From Mycolicibacterium confluentis (GTDB lineage Bacteria > Actinomycetota > Actinomycetes > Mycobacteriales > Mycobacteriaceae): a DNA stretch of 64,000 bases. This document shows positions 18,113-27,256 of the stretch, piece after piece (positions within the stretch are counted from its first letter, which is position 1; every line of letters begins with the position of its first letter). The position numbers and the translations under genes are program-made. Where the stretch lies: assembly GCF_010729895.1 (NCBI RefSeq), contig NZ_AP022612.1, forward strand, positions 5,812,558 to 5,876,557, given 5' to 3'. Under the pieces are notes generated by a model. The model had not been told where the DNA came from. It saw nothing but the letters and a program-made list of their open reading frames with translations, and did not search any database.

Positions 18113-18421
18113 ATGGCAAGGCCCTACCCCCGTGAGTTCCGCGACGACGTCGTGCGCGTGGCCCGCAACCGCGATGACGGGGCGACGATCGAGCAGATCG
18201 CCACCGATTTCGGTGTCCATCCGATGACCTTGCACAAGTGGATGCGCCAGGCTGATATCGACGATGGCGCCAAGCCTGGCAAGAGCACTGGCGAGTCTGC
18301 TGAGCTGCGTGAGGCGCGGCGGCGGATCAAACTGCTCGAGCAGGAGAACGAGGTCCTGCGCCGGGCCACGGCCTATCTGTCACAGGCCAACCTTCCGGGA
18401 AAAGGCTCTACCCGCTCGTAA
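18113..18421 (+). CDS. IS3-family transposase OrfA
   Basis: 102 aa from ATG 18113 preceded by GGAAGG. Helix-turn-helix EQIATDFGVHPMTLHKWMRQ and leucine zipper REARRRIKLLEQENEVLRRA. Binds the element ends. At LPGK the A-AAA-G run allows a -1 slip into orfB, giving the OrfAB transposase; without slip translation stops at TAA 18419-18421. Confidence 0.9.
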   Translation: MARPYPREFRDDVVRVARNRDDGATIEQIATDFGVHPMTLHKWMRQADIDDGAKPGKSTGESAELREARRRIKLLEQENEVLRRATAYLSQANLPGKGSTRS

Positions 18422-19275
18422 GTGAGCTCGCCGCCGACGGGATCCCCGTCGCGGTGACGTGCCGGGTCCTCAAGCTCGCCCGCCAGCCGTACTACCGTTG
18501 GCGCGCCAATCCGATTACTGACGCGGAGATCATCGAGGCATATCGCGCCAACGCCCTGTTCGACGCCCACCGCGACGATCCCGAGTTCGGCTACCGCTAC
18601 CTGGTCGAGGAGGCCCGCGACACCGGCGAGACGATGGCCGAGCGCACCGCTTGGCGGATCTGCTCACAGAATCGGTTGTGGAGCGTGTTCGGCAAGAAGC
18701 GCGGCAAGAACGGCAAGGTCGGCCCGCCGGTGCACGATGATCTTGTCGAACGCGACTTCACCGCCGGTGGCCCAAACCAGCTGTGGCTCAGCGATATCAC
18801 CGAACATCGCACCGATGAAGGCAAGCTCTACCTCTGTGCCATCAAGGACGTGTTCTCCAACCGCATCGTCGGATACTCGATCGACTCCCGGATGAAGTCC
18901 CGGCTGGCCACCACAGCGCTCAGTAGTGCGGTGGCACGCCGCGGTGATGTTGCCGGTTGCATTCTGCACTCCGATCGCGGATCTCAATTCAGGTCAAGGA
19001 GATTCGTGCACGCACTCGGCCGTTACGAGATGGTCGGATCGATGGGCCGCGTCGGTGCGGCCGGCGACAACGCCGCCATGGAGAGCTTCTTCGCCCTGCT
19101 CCAGAAGAACGTGCTCGATCGCCGCCGCTGGCGCACCCGAGAAGAGCTGCGGATCGCGATCGTCACCTGGATCGAACGCACCTACCATCGCCGCCGGCGC
19201 CAAGCCGGACTCGGGCGGTTGACCCCGATCGAGTTCGAAGCCATTATGACCACACCGGCCAGTCAGGCCGCGTGA
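18403..19275 (+). CDS. IS3-family transposase OrfB (DDE integrase), via -1 frameshift
   Basis: After the slip the frame reads RLYPLVSELAADGIPVAVTC then the HTH_21 region and the rve core. DDE residues: Asp in LWLSDITEH, Asp in ILHSDRGSQF, Glu in DNAAMESFF. Frame is open to TGA 19275 with no defect, so the element looks active. No strong independent start; GTG 18454 is internal. Confidence 0.9.
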   Translation, partial: RLYPLVSELAADGIPVAVTCRVLKLARQPYYRWRANPITDAEIIEAYRANALFDAHRDDPEFGYRYLVEEARDTGETMAERTAWRICSQNRLWSVFGKKRGKNGKVGPPVHDDLVERDFTAGGPNQLWLSDITEHRTDEGKLYLCAIKDVFSNRIVGYSIDSRMKSRLATTALSSAVARRGDVAGCILHSDRGSQFRSRRFVHALGRYEMVGSMGRVGAAGDNAAMESFFALLQKNVLDRRRWRTREELRIAIVTWIERTYHRRRRQAGLGRLTPIEFEAIMTTPASQAA

Positions 19276-19324
19276 CCGAAACTGTCACCTGATCGTGCAG
19301 CAGACCCAACACTTGGCCTCATGT

Positions 19325-20551
19325 CTACTTTTGACTTGTGCGCGGGGCGTCGGAATCGCGAATCGGCCGGGTGGCGAGGACGCTTACAGCGGCGGGCACC
19401 ATAAGCGCCGTAATTGCCAAAAGCGAGTTCAGGGTGCCCACGCGGTCGGCAAGCACACCCATCAGAGGTGGCGCGACCACGAAGGCCATATAACCGATCG
19501 TTGACACGACGCTCACTCGGGCCGCTGCTCGGTCAGGATCGTCAGCGGCAGCCGAAACGCCGACGGGAAACCCCGTCGATGCTCCGAACCCCCACAACAC
19601 GATGCCGACCAGCACCACAACCCAGTAGCCTGCGAAAACAACGAGCAGGGTTCCAGCGGCGGTGCACGCTGCGCTGGCCCACAGCACCGGTGCCCTTCCC
19701 CATCGGTCCAGAATGCTGGGAACCGTAAAACGACCGACAGCCATCGCACAGGAGAAAGTCACAAACCCTGCTACGCCCACCCAATGCGCCGCTCCGTAAC
19801 CGTCGATCAGCGCCAACGCCAGCCAGTCGTTTGCTGAACCCTCAACCGCCGCGAAGGCCAACACCATGGCGCCAATCGCCAAAGTGCGCGGCTCGCGCCA
19901 AGCTGAACGCGGTCGGCTCAAGGGTCGGGTCGCAGCCACTTGCGCTGGGGCAAGGTAGCGGACCGCACACAGTGTCCCCGTTGCGCAGCTGAGGGCAACG
20001 ATGCCTACGTGGATGCTGAGGGCAACGTGAGCGGCAGCCAGCGGGACACCCAGCAAGGCGCCGAAAATCGAGCCGATGCTAAAGGCCCCGTGGAAGTAGG
20101 GCAGCAGTGTTCGACCGCTCTGCTGCTCGATTTCGGCGCCGGCGATGTTGTGTGCAACATCCCAGATCCCGGTACCGACACCGAAAACAAACAGTGCCAC
20201 GGCCGTGCATACCACGGAGTGAGCTGGGCCTGCTCCGTAGGCAAGCACGATTAGTCCTGTCGCGCACATCAGGACGCCGGCTCTGATGACGTTTCCAGTT
20301 CCAAACATCTGAGTCAAACGACCGCTCGACGGTAGGCCCAGCAATGAACCAGCGGCCACCATCAGCAGCAGAAAACCAAGGGTGCCGTTACCAATGTCAA
20401 GACCCTCACGCACATCGGGCAAGCGTGAGACCAGCGTGGCAAAGAAGACCCCGTTGAGCGTGAAGCTCACTGAGACCGCTAAGCGGTCCGCGGACAACAC
20501 GTAGATGCCCCTCTCTGCTGTCATCCGTGCCCTGAACGAGGACGCGCCCAT
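19325..20551 (-). CDS. MFS transporter, 408 aa
   Basis: ATG 20551 lies behind GGAGGG. Twelve hydrophobic segments; N-terminal domain has DVAHNIAGAEIEQQSGRTLLPYFHGAFSIGS-type features of the YbjJ/fucose-permease-like MFS group (residues about 130-160 carry the PYFHG box). Charged loop DRWGRAPVLW sits between TM8 and TM9. Transcribed toward IS A. Substrate unknown; not closely related to the other two MFS proteins in the window. Confidence 0.85.
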   Translation of the reverse strand: MGASSFRARMTAERGIYVLSADRLAVSVSFTLNGVFFATLVSRLPDVREGLDIGNGTLGFLLLMVAAGSLLGLPSSGRLTQMFGTGNVIRAGVLMCATGLIVLAYGAGPAHSVVCTAVALFVFGVGTGIWDVAHNIAGAEIEQQSGRTLLPYFHGAFSIGSIFGALLGVPLAAAHVALSIHVGIVALSCATGTLCAVRYLAPAQVAATRPLSRPRSAWREPRTLAIGAMVLAFAAVEGSANDWLALALIDGYGAAHWVGVAGFVTFSCAMAVGRFTVPSILDRWGRAPVLWASAACTAAGTLLVVFAGYWVVVLVGIVLWGFGASTGFPVGVSAAADDPDRAAARVSVVSTIGYMAFVVAPPLMGVLADRVGTLNSLLAITALMVPAAVSVLATRPIRDSDAPRTSQK

Positions 20552-20941
20552 GGCCTTGGCCCTCCATACTTAAGTCCGTCAGGTATGGATGCCATGGACG
20601 GTCTGTCGCGCATGCGACACAGCGGCCACACACCTTGCGGATCACAACTGATGACGGCGTTGTCGGCTGTGCGCTTTACCTTCGTCCATAGGGTCCGCTG
20701 GCAGCGGCATGATCAACCAGGTCGCCGCGACTCTGGCGCTACATGCAGCAAGGACGCCTGTTTCTTCGAATCGAAACGTGCGGTGCAGCAACGAGTCTCC
20801 ATCAATACCGTCCGACGACAGCTCGATACCATGGCCCACTGGTGATAGGTAGCCTCGCAAAGGTTCAGACGACTCGACTAAGCAGCTTTCACTGGTCGGG
20901 CCGCGCGCCATCGGTAGTTCGTCACATGAGGTAGCAGGGGG
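20552..20941. other. 390-bp gene-free stretch between MFS start and mutase end
   Basis: Short frames on both strands show no family pattern that I recognise and no consistent codon bias. It must hold the promoter of the minus-strand MFS gene (right up to 20552) and the 3' end of the B12 operon, but no clear hairpin or promoter boxes stand out. Confidence 0.5.
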
Positions 20942-22735
20942 TCATCGCATAGTCGGCGGGATTTGCACGCCGGTGTCAGTGGGTTTGCGGCGGAGGTGCT
21001 CGATCATCTCTTCGACGGTGTCGCACGGTACGATCCCTTCTGCTCGCAACATCGGTCGAACGTCAGCGGCCTCCTGGTGCTCGAGGTCTTCATTGAGCCG
21101 TCCGCCCATGAAGACACGCGGGTTCACCCCGCGAGCGTCGAGTTCTTTCTTGAGTCGGCGGCCAAGGGTTAGCGCCATTCCGTTATGAGTCGATACCGCA
21201 ACCGAGTCCGCAGCGGTCTCCACCACAACTTTCGCGATATCGGGGGAGGTGGTGTTGATACCGAGGTCGATCACCTTCGCCCCACATGCGGAGAGTGCTT
21301 GGGTGAGGACATGCAGCGCGTACTCATGCACGTCGGTCCCGCCTGTGACGACTTTGACATCACGCAGGTCAGGAAGGCGGCCATCGGCACGAAGGCTGGT
21401 GAGCACGCTGTTTCTTCGCTCCTGGAGCCGGGCCAGCGTGTCGCTGGCCACGATCGGCTTGAACCCGCGCGGATAGCTGGAGTCGGGTTCGCCGGCGTGA
21501 AAGAGGTCCTCGATCGCACTTGCGCCGAGCCGTCGTGTCGCAAGCATCAACTGCAGAGGATCGCGGGTATTGACGCCAATCTTCCCCAAACCTTCCAGCA
21601 GGTTACGGAATACCTGTCGCCCGCCCTTGATGATCAGGTCACGCATTTGATAGATCGGTCGCCAGTCGATGATGTCCGGACATGCGCGGACGCGCTTCTC
21701 GGCCTCACTGACGATCACCAACGACTCGACCAATTCGTCGACGGTCGGGATGCGAATCGGCTCCGAGACAGGGGTGGCGTGCATGGCTGCACCCGTCGGG
21801 TGCTTCAACTCTCGGGCGATCGTGTACATCACGTCCGCGGCAACGATCACGGCATTGCGGTCGAAGTCGTCGCCGACCAGAGCGTTGGTATCCCCATGGA
21901 CAAATGTTGGCGGGACGCGGTCCACATTGATTGAATCGAGCGCCATACCGAATGCTTGTTTACGGATCGGATCTGAGAACGTCGATCCGAAACTCTGCGC
22001 GTGGGCTGCACCGATCAGGTTCTCCGCGATGTAGCACTGAAACATGCTCCAGCCCAAAGACGTTGCCAGGTCGTGGAATGACGAACAGAACCCGTCCTCG
22101 ATGAATGAGTTCAACACAACCCCGTGATCGCGCTTCTGCGCGATCATGGCCGCGGCCTGTACCCCGCGGATCATTTGCTCAGCGTCGTCGTCCCATCCTG
22201 GATAGCTGTAACGATTGAATTCGGCGAAATCGCCGATGTATCCGAAGCCGGCGCGTATCGCGGCTTCGGTGGTCGAAAGCCCACCGGGCGTGGCCACACC
22301 GTGGTCGTTCCATTCAGGCTCGACGTCGGTGTCTCGCGTGGCTCCTTCCCAGTCGGCGTCGGTGTACATCATGAGTCCGGTCTCAGCGATCGCGCCGTCG
22401 CGCATCTCCGGGGGAAGTCCCATTCGCCGATCGGTGACGAGGGAAACGCGGTCCAGCTTGTAGCCACGCTTTACTCCGGCAGCGGTGATTTCATGGAGAG
22501 CGTCTCGCGTCTCGGCCCATGTTTTGTAACCGAGGTTAATGTAGGTCGTGAGTTGGCCGCTATCTCGACACCGCTCTTTGAATTCACGGTCACTCTTGCC
22601 GTTACGTTCTTCGACAGCGCGCGACCGGCCGACAGGGATCCCCTCGGCGCGTCTCTTTGCCTCACGTACTAGGTCGTTCCCGTCGGGAAGATCATCGGGA
22701 ATCAGTTGCTGCAGGTCAATCTGAGGCGAAGTCAC
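20942..22735 (-). CDS. One-chain glutamate-mutase-like B12-dependent mutase, 597 aa
   Basis: GTG 22735 follows AAGGAG; the longer open frame upstream overlaps mutL. Residues about 40-430 resemble the GlmE/MutE catalytic barrel of glutamate mutase; residues about 456-587 form a B12-binding Rossmann domain like GlmS, with base-off His470 in TGGTDVHEYALHV (DxHxxA rather than DxHxxG), the SVAVST loop and VFMGGRL. Glutamate mutase normally has two separate chains. Radical carbon-skeleton rearrangement using adenosylcobalamin is expected; substrate unknown. Third gene of the Rieske-mutL-mutase operon, 10 bp after mutL. Confidence 0.78.
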   Translation of the reverse strand: MTSPQIDLQQLIPDDLPDGNDLVREAKRRAEGIPVGRSRAVEERNGKSDREFKERCRDSGQLTTYINLGYKTWAETRDALHEITAAGVKRGYKLDRVSLVTDRRMGLPPEMRDGAIAETGLMMYTDADWEGATRDTDVEPEWNDHGVATPGGLSTTEAAIRAGFGYIGDFAEFNRYSYPGWDDDAEQMIRGVQAAAMIAQKRDHGVVLNSFIEDGFCSSFHDLATSLGWSMFQCYIAENLIGAAHAQSFGSTFSDPIRKQAFGMALDSINVDRVPPTFVHGDTNALVGDDFDRNAVIVAADVMYTIARELKHPTGAAMHATPVSEPIRIPTVDELVESLVIVSEAEKRVRACPDIIDWRPIYQMRDLIIKGGRQVFRNLLEGLGKIGVNTRDPLQLMLATRRLGASAIEDLFHAGEPDSSYPRGFKPIVASDTLARLQERRNSVLTSLRADGRLPDLRDVKVVTGGTDVHEYALHVLTQALSACGAKVIDLGINTTSPDIAKVVVETAADSVAVSTHNGMALTLGRRLKKELDARGVNPRVFMGGRLNEDLEHQEAADVRPMLRAEGIVPCDTVEEMIEHLRRKPTDTGVQIPPTMR

Positions 22736-22745
22736 GACAGGCTCC

Positions 22746-24185
22746 TTAAGCCTTGGTGCTGAGGCTGTTGATGAGTAACGGCATGGCTGACTCCAGCAGC
22801 GCACGCGCCGCTAGCGGGCTGGCAGTGGCCAACAGGCCTGCCGCTGCCAGCACGTATTGATCGTCCATGCCTGTACGAACTTGACGGGGAAGTAACAGCG
22901 GCTTACTCCCTAAGGCGTTGCTCAGGCAGGTGCTGAGATCCGGCGGATTGAGCGCCCGCAGAGCGCCTCCGGTGCCGACGAGGAGCGTAGCCTTTGTGAG
23001 GTCACGACCCTCTCGTTCAAGGACTGCACCGTCCGGCGTGAGCGTCAGGCGTTCGCGACCGACGTGACGTCGTAACGCGACCGTGATCGCAAGCATCGTC
23101 AGGCGGCGATCAGCATCTGATTCGGCTCGGCAGTCGGAGAGGTAGTTCGGGTTCTGTTCGCGAACCGCTGCGGGGTCGGCGAGCTCGGCGGCCTCAGCGG
23201 TGCTGATGAGTCCTTCTCGGCGCGCCGCCTCGACAATACCGAGGGCATTCCACCGGACACCCAGGTCAGCCTCGACTGATCGAGCAGTCACGGACTGCGG
23301 CAGGAGGGGTCGCTTATAGCCCCGAGGTGCCGAGTGTCCCACCAAGGCCGAATGGACGTCTGTTGTCGCCCCGCCGACATCGACGACGATTAGGCCAGTT
23401 CCAGCACCTCGCTGTGCGAGCATGTGGGCGAGGAGTTCAGTGCCCCGTAGGACTGCGTCTGGGGTTGCCATCTGAACGAGTTGCGAAAGCCGTTCTCCCT
23501 CAATGAGCTTTCCGCCGATCACATGACTGATGAAAAGCCGCCGTACGACTTCTCGCACTCCCTCTGGGCTGAATGCCCGAATCGCCGGCATCACGTTTGG
23601 CGCGCGAGCGACCGTCCATCCGCGGTCCCGAAGCCCTTTTGCGGCTTCTTCCTGGACCACGTCATTGCCGGCGATCACTACCGGAACGTGATGGCCGTCG
23701 ATTCCGGCCAGGACCCCGGCGGACTCACGCAATGTCTTCTCGTCGCCGCCATCCGTTCCGCCGACGAGCAGGATGATGTCCGGATTCTGTGTGAGCAGTT
23801 CGTGAGCATCGGTAGCGCTCTTAAGACCTGCGCTGACGACCGTGGTCACCCGGGCGCCGGCGCTGAGCGCGGCTTGCCGTGCTGCTTCAACAGTCAGCTC
23901 ACGTTCCAGTCCCACCACGGCCATGCGGAGACCGCCCCCAGCGCTGGAACAGGCGAGCGTTTGGGTGAAGACCTTGCCGGGATGGCGACTTTCGATATCT
24001 CTTTGAGCTGAAGTGAGGCCGGCAAGAACGTCCCGGCCGACGGTCGGGTGTTGAGAAGAATCCACGAAGCGGCCGTCCTGGCTGACCGCGCGCAGCTTGG
24101 TGAAGGTGCTACCGAAATCCACGAGCCCAATCAAGGTTCCATTGTCAGGCGGATCCGGCAATGCGGTCAGGGCATGGTCACTCAT
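22746..24185 (-). CDS. MutL/GlmL-type ASKHA ATPase, B12-mutase-associated
   Basis: 479 aa. Phosphate-1 motif LVDFGSTFTKLRAVS at the N-terminus, LVGGTDGGDEKTL in the middle and phosphate-2/adenosine-type VDVGGATTDVHSALV near residue 265 match the MutL family found beside glutamate mutase and related B12 aminomutases. Presumed to protect or reactivate the cobalamin enzyme. Lies directly before the mutase and 48 bp after the Rieske gene, on the same strand. Confidence 0.88.
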   Translation of the reverse strand: MSDHALTALPDPPDNGTLIGLVDFGSTFTKLRAVSQDGRFVDSSQHPTVGRDVLAGLTSAQRDIESRHPGKVFTQTLACSSAGGGLRMAVVGLERELTVEAARQAALSAGARVTTVVSAGLKSATDAHELLTQNPDIILLVGGTDGGDEKTLRESAGVLAGIDGHHVPVVIAGNDVVQEEAAKGLRDRGWTVARAPNVMPAIRAFSPEGVREVVRRLFISHVIGGKLIEGERLSQLVQMATPDAVLRGTELLAHMLAQRGAGTGLIVVDVGGATTDVHSALVGHSAPRGYKRPLLPQSVTARSVEADLGVRWNALGIVEAARREGLISTAEAAELADPAAVREQNPNYLSDCRAESDADRRLTMLAITVALRRHVGRERLTLTPDGAVLEREGRDLTKATLLVGTGGALRALNPPDLSTCLSNALGSKPLLLPRQVRTGMDDQYVLAAAGLLATASPLAARALLESAMPLLINSLSTKA

Positions 24186-24233
24186 GTGAACGGGTCTGGC
24201 GAGCAGCAGCGCGGTGCACGGCGTTGGTGCCGA

Positions 24234-25394
24234 TCACCGTTCGCCAAGCATCCGCAGGTAGAGATCAAGTGCCCCGGTGATCGCCGGTTCGGCGCTGGCG
24301 CTGTAGGGGCCGGGTATGTAGGCGCTCGATTCGATCCCCGCCTGCTGACGCTCCAGCGTCATCGCATCCTGGGGGTGGGTCGTCGCCCACAGCCCAATGA
24401 CGTCCTCAACCTCGAAGTCCACGCCCTCGACCGCATCCTCATGTACGAGCCAGTAGGCCGCGAACTCCGACGACGTCGGACCCGTCGGGTAGCAAGTGGC
24501 GATCATGGCGTGATCGGGGTGGAAATCGCCCCACGTGTACCCCGGTTGGGTCATGAATCCGGTCCCGCTGTAGTCCGGGGGAATAGGGGTGCCACGCCCA
24601 AAGTCGCCAAGAAGCTTCTTTGAGGCCACGTTGCCGCTGAGGGTCAGAGAATCCTTACCGTATTGGAGCGGGATGACAAGTTCTTGGACGAGGCTAGCGT
24701 TGTAATCCTCTGCGTAGTAGCCGGTCATGGCGGACGGGTCGAGCACCTTGCAGAATTCGTGATGCACCGTGGGGCAGTGATAGCACTCAACGCCGTTCTC
24801 TAACAGCAACTTCCAGTTGGCCCTGGTCGGATACACGTGACTGTGGATGACCTTCATCTTCTCCGGCTCGAGTCGAGCCATCGCAGCCGTGCCTTCAGGA
24901 CCAACCATGTCCTCAACCTCGCGCAGAGGTTCAGGCGAAAAGTTCACGAAGATCAGGCCCTGCCAGACCGACACCTGGGCACGGTGAAGTCCGAGCTGGT
25001 CGAAGTCCAGATCTAGTCCGCTTTGTTGTGGCGAAGCGGCTAGTAGTTCGCCTTCGGTGCCGTAGGACCAGGAGTGATAGGGACAGACAATGCGTCGCGC
25101 GCGGCCGGAACCTTCGCACATGCGCATGCCGCGGTGTCTGCAGACGTTGTGCAGCGCCAGGATCTCGTTGTCCCTGGTTCGGATTATGATCAGGCTCTCG
25201 TTGAGAATCGTGAAGGTAAAGAAGTCACCCGGGGACTTGACCTGCGAAACGTGGCCCGCATATAGCCATTGACGCTTCCAAATCTTTTCTACGTCCTCCG
25301 TGAACTGCTCTGCCGAGGTGTAGTAGCGCTGCGGAAGACTTGTCACGATCTCGTCGTCATCAATAACAGAATCGTTCTCATCAAGAACAGACAC
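24234..25394 (-). CDS. Rieske non-haem iron oxygenase alpha subunit (GbcA-like), copy 1
   Basis: 386 aa from GTG 25394 behind GGAG. Rieske cluster Cys85, His87, Cys104, His107 (NVCRHRG...CPYHSW); mononuclear iron His206 and His211 in ENGVECYHCPTVHHEF. Family members closest in pattern (GWYAGH/LYAGH start, FMTQPGYTWGDFHPD C-terminal part) include glycine betaine and stachydrine demethylases that oxidise N-methyl groups and release formaldehyde. Needs an NAD(P)H reductase; the reductase at 45214 is the obvious candidate. First gene of the B12 operon. Confidence 0.88.
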   Translation of the reverse strand: MSVLDENDSVIDDDEIVTSLPQRYYTSAEQFTEDVEKIWKRQWLYAGHVSQVKSPGDFFTFTILNESLIIIRTRDNEILALHNVCRHRGMRMCEGSGRARRIVCPYHSWSYGTEGELLAASPQQSGLDLDFDQLGLHRAQVSVWQGLIFVNFSPEPLREVEDMVGPEGTAAMARLEPEKMKVIHSHVYPTRANWKLLLENGVECYHCPTVHHEFCKVLDPSAMTGYYAEDYNASLVQELVIPLQYGKDSLTLSGNVASKKLLGDFGRGTPIPPDYSGTGFMTQPGYTWGDFHPDHAMIATCYPTGPTSSEFAAYWLVHEDAVEGVDFEVEDVIGLWATTHPQDAMTLERQQAGIESSAYIPGPYSASAEPAITGALDLYLRMLGER

Positions 25395-26031
25395 AGTTGG
25401 GAACTCCAATCGCCATCGGGACCAGACTTGCCAGCGGGCGCAGGTGAATCGGCTTGGAAACGAGCGTGTCGCCGGTATTCGGAATCGTCTCTCGGCATGT
25501 GTCCTGGCACACATGAACGCAGTGTCAGGCAATCTCCGGTTGCGCGTTACATATCGTCCAGCCTGTCGAAACCTCCCCGTGCGTCTCGAGGTCAAGCACC
25601 AGGTGTGTGAGGACGTGGCCCGAGTCGCCCTGAAGGAATTCGTCCAAGGATTCGCTCCAGTCCGTCGCGACCGTCGTTTTGTGTACCTTTGTTTGGGGAA
25701 CGCGGTGGACACCAGCAGATCAACAACCTGGGGTTGCTTGTCGACGGGTGCGTCGATGGCCCGACTCTATTGTTCAGCAATGGATTCGGTGCCACGCTGA
25801 TCAAGCCCCGAGATAGCCGGATACGTGCCTTCGTCCGTCCTCCGCGGTGGACACGTCGAGGCCCAGGATCTCGAACTAGCCTTGGGTGTTGATGCCGGTG
25901 GCGATGAGCGCGCGCGTCGACCACGAACGTGTACGGGCCGACGCCGCATCAATCATTTTCAATTCACAGATCGCGGCCAATGGTTTCGGGTGACTTTATC
26001 GCCACTGCCCGGGTCGGTGGTTGATCTGGTC
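25395..26031. other. Upstream region of the Rieske/B12 operon with mobile-element debris
   Basis: About 640 bp without an intact gene. Holds the Rieske promoter side, including GTGTC at 25499-25503 and 25522-25526 (TGACAC on the transcribed strand), and toward the right a broken IS256-type transposase. No cobalamin-riboswitch-like core was seen. Confidence 0.55.
25800..25945 (-). pseudogene. IS256-family transposase remnant
   Basis: Minus strand reads GPYTFVVDA, then after a deletion ALIATGINTQG, stop, FEILGLDVSTAEDG. Intact IS256/IS1081-type transposases have GPYTF-x-x-x-DAL...HALIATGVNAEG-x-REILG-x-x-V-x-x-x-EDGAGW around the first catalytic Asp. Only about 45 codons remain, with a stop. 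Confidence 0.65.
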
Positions 26032-26740
26032 CTACTTACTGGTCCTGAGGGCTTCGAAGACGCTGGGGTCCACCAGTGTCGAGGTGCCACCGAGTTCGCG
26101 GCCCTCGGCCACGTCGCGTAGCAGCCGCCGCATGATTTTGCCGCTGCGGGTTTTCGGTAGCTCCGGAACGACGTGGATCTCAAGGGGTTTCGCGATGGGG
26201 GAGATCTCCGTGGACACCTCGGCGCGCAGTTCGTCGACCATCTGTTCGTGGCTGAGCTCGGCGGCGTGGCTCTTGAGGATGACGAAGGCGCAGATGCCTT
26301 GGCCGGTGTGTTCGTCGGTGGCACCGACGACGGCGGCCAAGGCCACCCCGGCGTGCCCGACGAGGGCGGATTCGACCTCGTCGGTGGAGATGCGGTGCCC
26401 GGAGACGTTCATTTCGTCGTCGATGCGGCCCAGGACCCAGATTTCGCCGTCGGTGCCGTAGCGGGCGCCGTCGCCGGCGATGTACCAGCCCTGCCGTTCG
26501 GCGAACCGCGACCAGTAGGTCTCCTTGAATCGTTCGGCATCGCCCCAGATGCCGCGCGGCATCGCCGGCCACGGCTCGTCCAGGACCAGGTAGCCGGTGG
26601 TCTGTTCGGCGCCTTCGACGGCGCGCCCGAGGTCATCGTCGTCGTCGACGATCTTGGCCGAGATGCCGGGCAGCGGGGGCGTCGCTGAACCGGGCTTGCA
26701 GTTCGTCACCCAGGGCAGGGGTGAGATGATTACCGCGCAG
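26032..26740 (-). pseudogene. Second acetyl-CoA synthetase 3' fragment (acs')
   Basis: About 220 C-terminal residues of Acs: PLPGISAKIVDDD, TGYLVLDEPWPAMPRGIWGD, GDGARYGTDGEIWVLGRIDD, the hinge and A8 loop GRIDDEMNVSGHRIST, and the acetylatable A10 lysine in PKTRSGKIMRRLLRD; stop at 26032-26034. The first 430 residues are absent. Its C-terminus (VAEGRELGGTSTLV, ALRTSK) differs from the native remnant at 11143, so it comes from a different acs allele. Confidence 0.85.
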
Positions 26741-26957
26741 GTCTCGGTCTGCCGCCGCTGGTGGCATTGGCGTTGGCTGCGAAGCCGGCCGATGGGGGTA
26801 GGCAAGCTGGGGTTGTGCTGCTGTCACGGGGTGGTGGTCGGGCATCGTTCTACCCCGCTCGGGGCTGGTCGTGGAATGCCGGCGTGCCTCATGTGGTGCC
26901 CGCCGAACGGGCCGAGCATGCCGCATTGGCGGCTGACCGTGACGGTCGGAACCAGGT

Positions 26958-27165
26958 ACTTTACGTAGTGTCGACGGTGATGTCTGGGTGCTTGACACTT
27001 CGGGTGTGTGGCTGCGAGCGAGTATCTAGCACTGTGTGTGAACACGGCAGTTTCAACGTGTGCTTGCCGACTCGCGGCCGCAACATCGGCCTGATCGGAC
27101 ACTTCGCCCGGCCCGGCAGAAGTGGCGCCGGCGACGGAATCGAGCATGACACGTTCGAGCTCAGA
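26958..27165. repeat. Repeat R2 (partner R1 at 11341-11548)
   Basis: Collinear with R1. Contains TTGACACTTCG at 26992 and the conserved block GCGGCCGCAACATCGGCCTG. It lies about 90 bp upstream of the TMADH-like gene, so it may carry that gene's promoter or operator. Function unknown. Confidence 0.75.
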
Positions 27166-27256
27166 ATCCGGCCCTGAGGGGACGGGTGAAAAGCGACACA
27201 ATGGTGCGTCGCGCCGGACAACAACACGAAGTTTTCAGAGGAAGGTGATCACGGTG

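Larger units (their letters stand above)
18043..19307 (+). mobile_element. IS3-family insertion sequence A, complete, 1265 bp
   Basis: Ends are inverted: GGGTCTGCTGCACGA at 18043 and its complement ending in CAGACCC at 19307, with similarity continuing through AGGTGACA. Flanked by a 3-bp direct repeat AAC (18040-18042 and 19308-19310), the usual IS3 target duplication. Contains orfA, a slippery AAAAG at 18400-18404 and orfB. Lies 17 bp downstream of the MFS gene end at 19325. Confidence 0.92.

Noticed and set aside
25395..25800. Cobalamin riboswitch before the B12 mutase operon
   Set aside because: I looked for the conserved B12-box and found no match; the region is decayed sequence with only TGACAC half-sites.
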